5,356 nt of DNA from Chitinophagaceae bacterium (GTDB lineage Bacteria > Bacteroidota > Bacteroidia > Chitinophagales > Chitinophagaceae): positions 1 through 5,356 of the forward strand of contig JAJTCI010000179.1 in assembly GCA_021323155.1 (NCBI GenBank). Direction: 5' to 3'. Positions 4,893 through 5,356 of this stretch are shown in pieces. The position numbers were made by a program, and so were the translations under genes. Position 1 is the stretch's first letter; the number at the start of each line of letters is the position of its first letter. The notes beneath the pieces are model-generated. The model worked only from the letters and a program-made list of their open reading frames with translations, searched no databases and was not told the origin of the DNA.

Positions 4893-5356
4893 TTACCGAG
4901 ACGACTCAACATCCCTTTCCCCGGAGGCCTCATACTCCCCGTTAAACAAATCGATAATGAACCGCGCACAGGTCAATGTCTCATTACATCGCTTGAACGA
5001 CAGTTGCACGTAATAGGAAGGCTTCAATTCGAATAAATGCTTCTTTGGATCCGTCCTCGCATCGATCGCACACTTTAACACGCCGTGAAATTCCGAAGGC
5101 AGTTGTTCAATGCAATAATATCCTGCTCCCGTTTTCGATATGATCTTCCCTGTCCTCAACGTATAGAGCTGCCGCGCCATACCGAGTAGCACCCATTCTG
5201 TGAGTCTTGGGAACATCGCCAGCACCAGTTTTTTCCTGGTAAAGCTGGAATGTTGGTCAATCCAGTCCTTCCAGTAGCTATTGATGTTTCGGCGTAAGAA
5301 GTCATTCACGTCCCTTTGGGTTATATCAATCGACAGTTCTGGGGCAGGAGTGCCAG
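4893..5356 (-). CDS. AadA-like aminoglycoside nucleotidyltransferase, C-terminal part (5'-partial)
   Basis: AadA-type enzymes transfer AMP from ATP to an aminoglycoside hydroxyl. The minus-strand frame stays open to the window edge, so the N-terminal nucleotidyltransferase domain lies outside; about 153 residues are visible. A GTG at 5307-5309 is not taken as the start because family similarity continues upstream (GTPAPELSIDITQRD). The visible part matches from memory the helical C-terminal domain (DUF4111): GTPAPEL against GPAAEEL in AadA1, a helix ending NSYW, then ARQLYTLRTGKIISK and CIEQLPSEF against the AadA1 RIWYSAVTGKIAPKD and MERLPAQY. A linker about 14 residues longer than in AadA1 precedes the TGKI helix, and the usual KD after it reads KT. 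Because the catalytic half is not visible, neither activity nor resistance can be claimed. A housekeeping or orphan member is equally possible. Confidence 0.75.
   Translation of the reverse strand, partial: GTPAPELSIDITQRDVNDFLRRNINSYWKDWIDQHSSFTRKKLVLAMFPRLTEWVLLGMARQLYTLRTGKIISKTGAGYYCIEQLPSEFHGVLKCAIDARTDPKKHLFELKPSYYVQLSFKRCNETLTCARFIIDLFNGEYEASGERDVESSR

Noticed and set aside
1..5356. A new defence, secretion or biosynthetic system spanning the window
   Set aside because: Each complete gene except the WG-repeat protein belongs to a common housekeeping or stress family. Gene orientation is mixed, with terminators between neighbours, and nothing ties them into one system.

Overview
The window looks like chromosomal DNA from a Bacteroidota bacterium, most likely of the Chitinophagaceae type. 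This is inferred from three things. The signal peptidase I has the two large insertions usual for that phylum. None of the six visible start codons has a Shine-Dalgarno sequence; upstream bases are A/T-rich or pyrimidine-rich. Several candidate promoters resemble the Bacteroidota TTG...TAnnTTTG form. No database search was possible, so the genus is not claimed.

Layout, left to right. Positions 1-1272 (+) hold a signal peptidase I (lepB) that enters from outside the window and ends at a strong hairpin terminator (1289-1314). A tetrameric-type cytidine deaminase (cdd, 1330-1815, +) starts 15 bases after that terminator. A 176-base gap leads to a secreted WG-repeat protein (1992-2750, +). Two minus-strand genes follow: a methylated-DNA--protein-cysteine methyltransferase (ogt, 2922-3419) and a CsaA-type tRNA-binding-domain protein (3601-3930). 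CsaA diverges across only 35 bases from an OsmC-family peroxiredoxin (3966-4385, +). OsmC is followed by a hairpin that abuts the start of a GNAT acetyltransferase (4430-4873, +). The right edge carries, on the minus strand, the C-terminal part of an AadA-like aminoglycoside nucleotidyltransferase (4893 to the window end), convergent with the GNAT gene.

How the genes relate. They do not form one pathway. LepB and the WG-repeat protein belong to secretion and the cell envelope, Cdd to pyrimidine salvage, Ogt to DNA alkylation repair, OsmC to peroxide detoxification, and CsaA to proposed chaperone or tRNA binding. The GNAT and AadA-like proteins are small-molecule or protein modifying enzymes of unknown target. 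It reads as an ordinary housekeeping and stress-gene neighbourhood. I see no sign of a mobile element, CRISPR array, phage, or defence or biosynthetic cluster.

The least explained content is non-coding. The gaps on either side of the WG-repeat gene and of ogt contain short degenerate tandem arrays with a 7-base period and different core words, plus longer direct repeats. Two downstream genes begin almost directly after terminator hairpins, so those hairpins may lie inside their 5' leaders.
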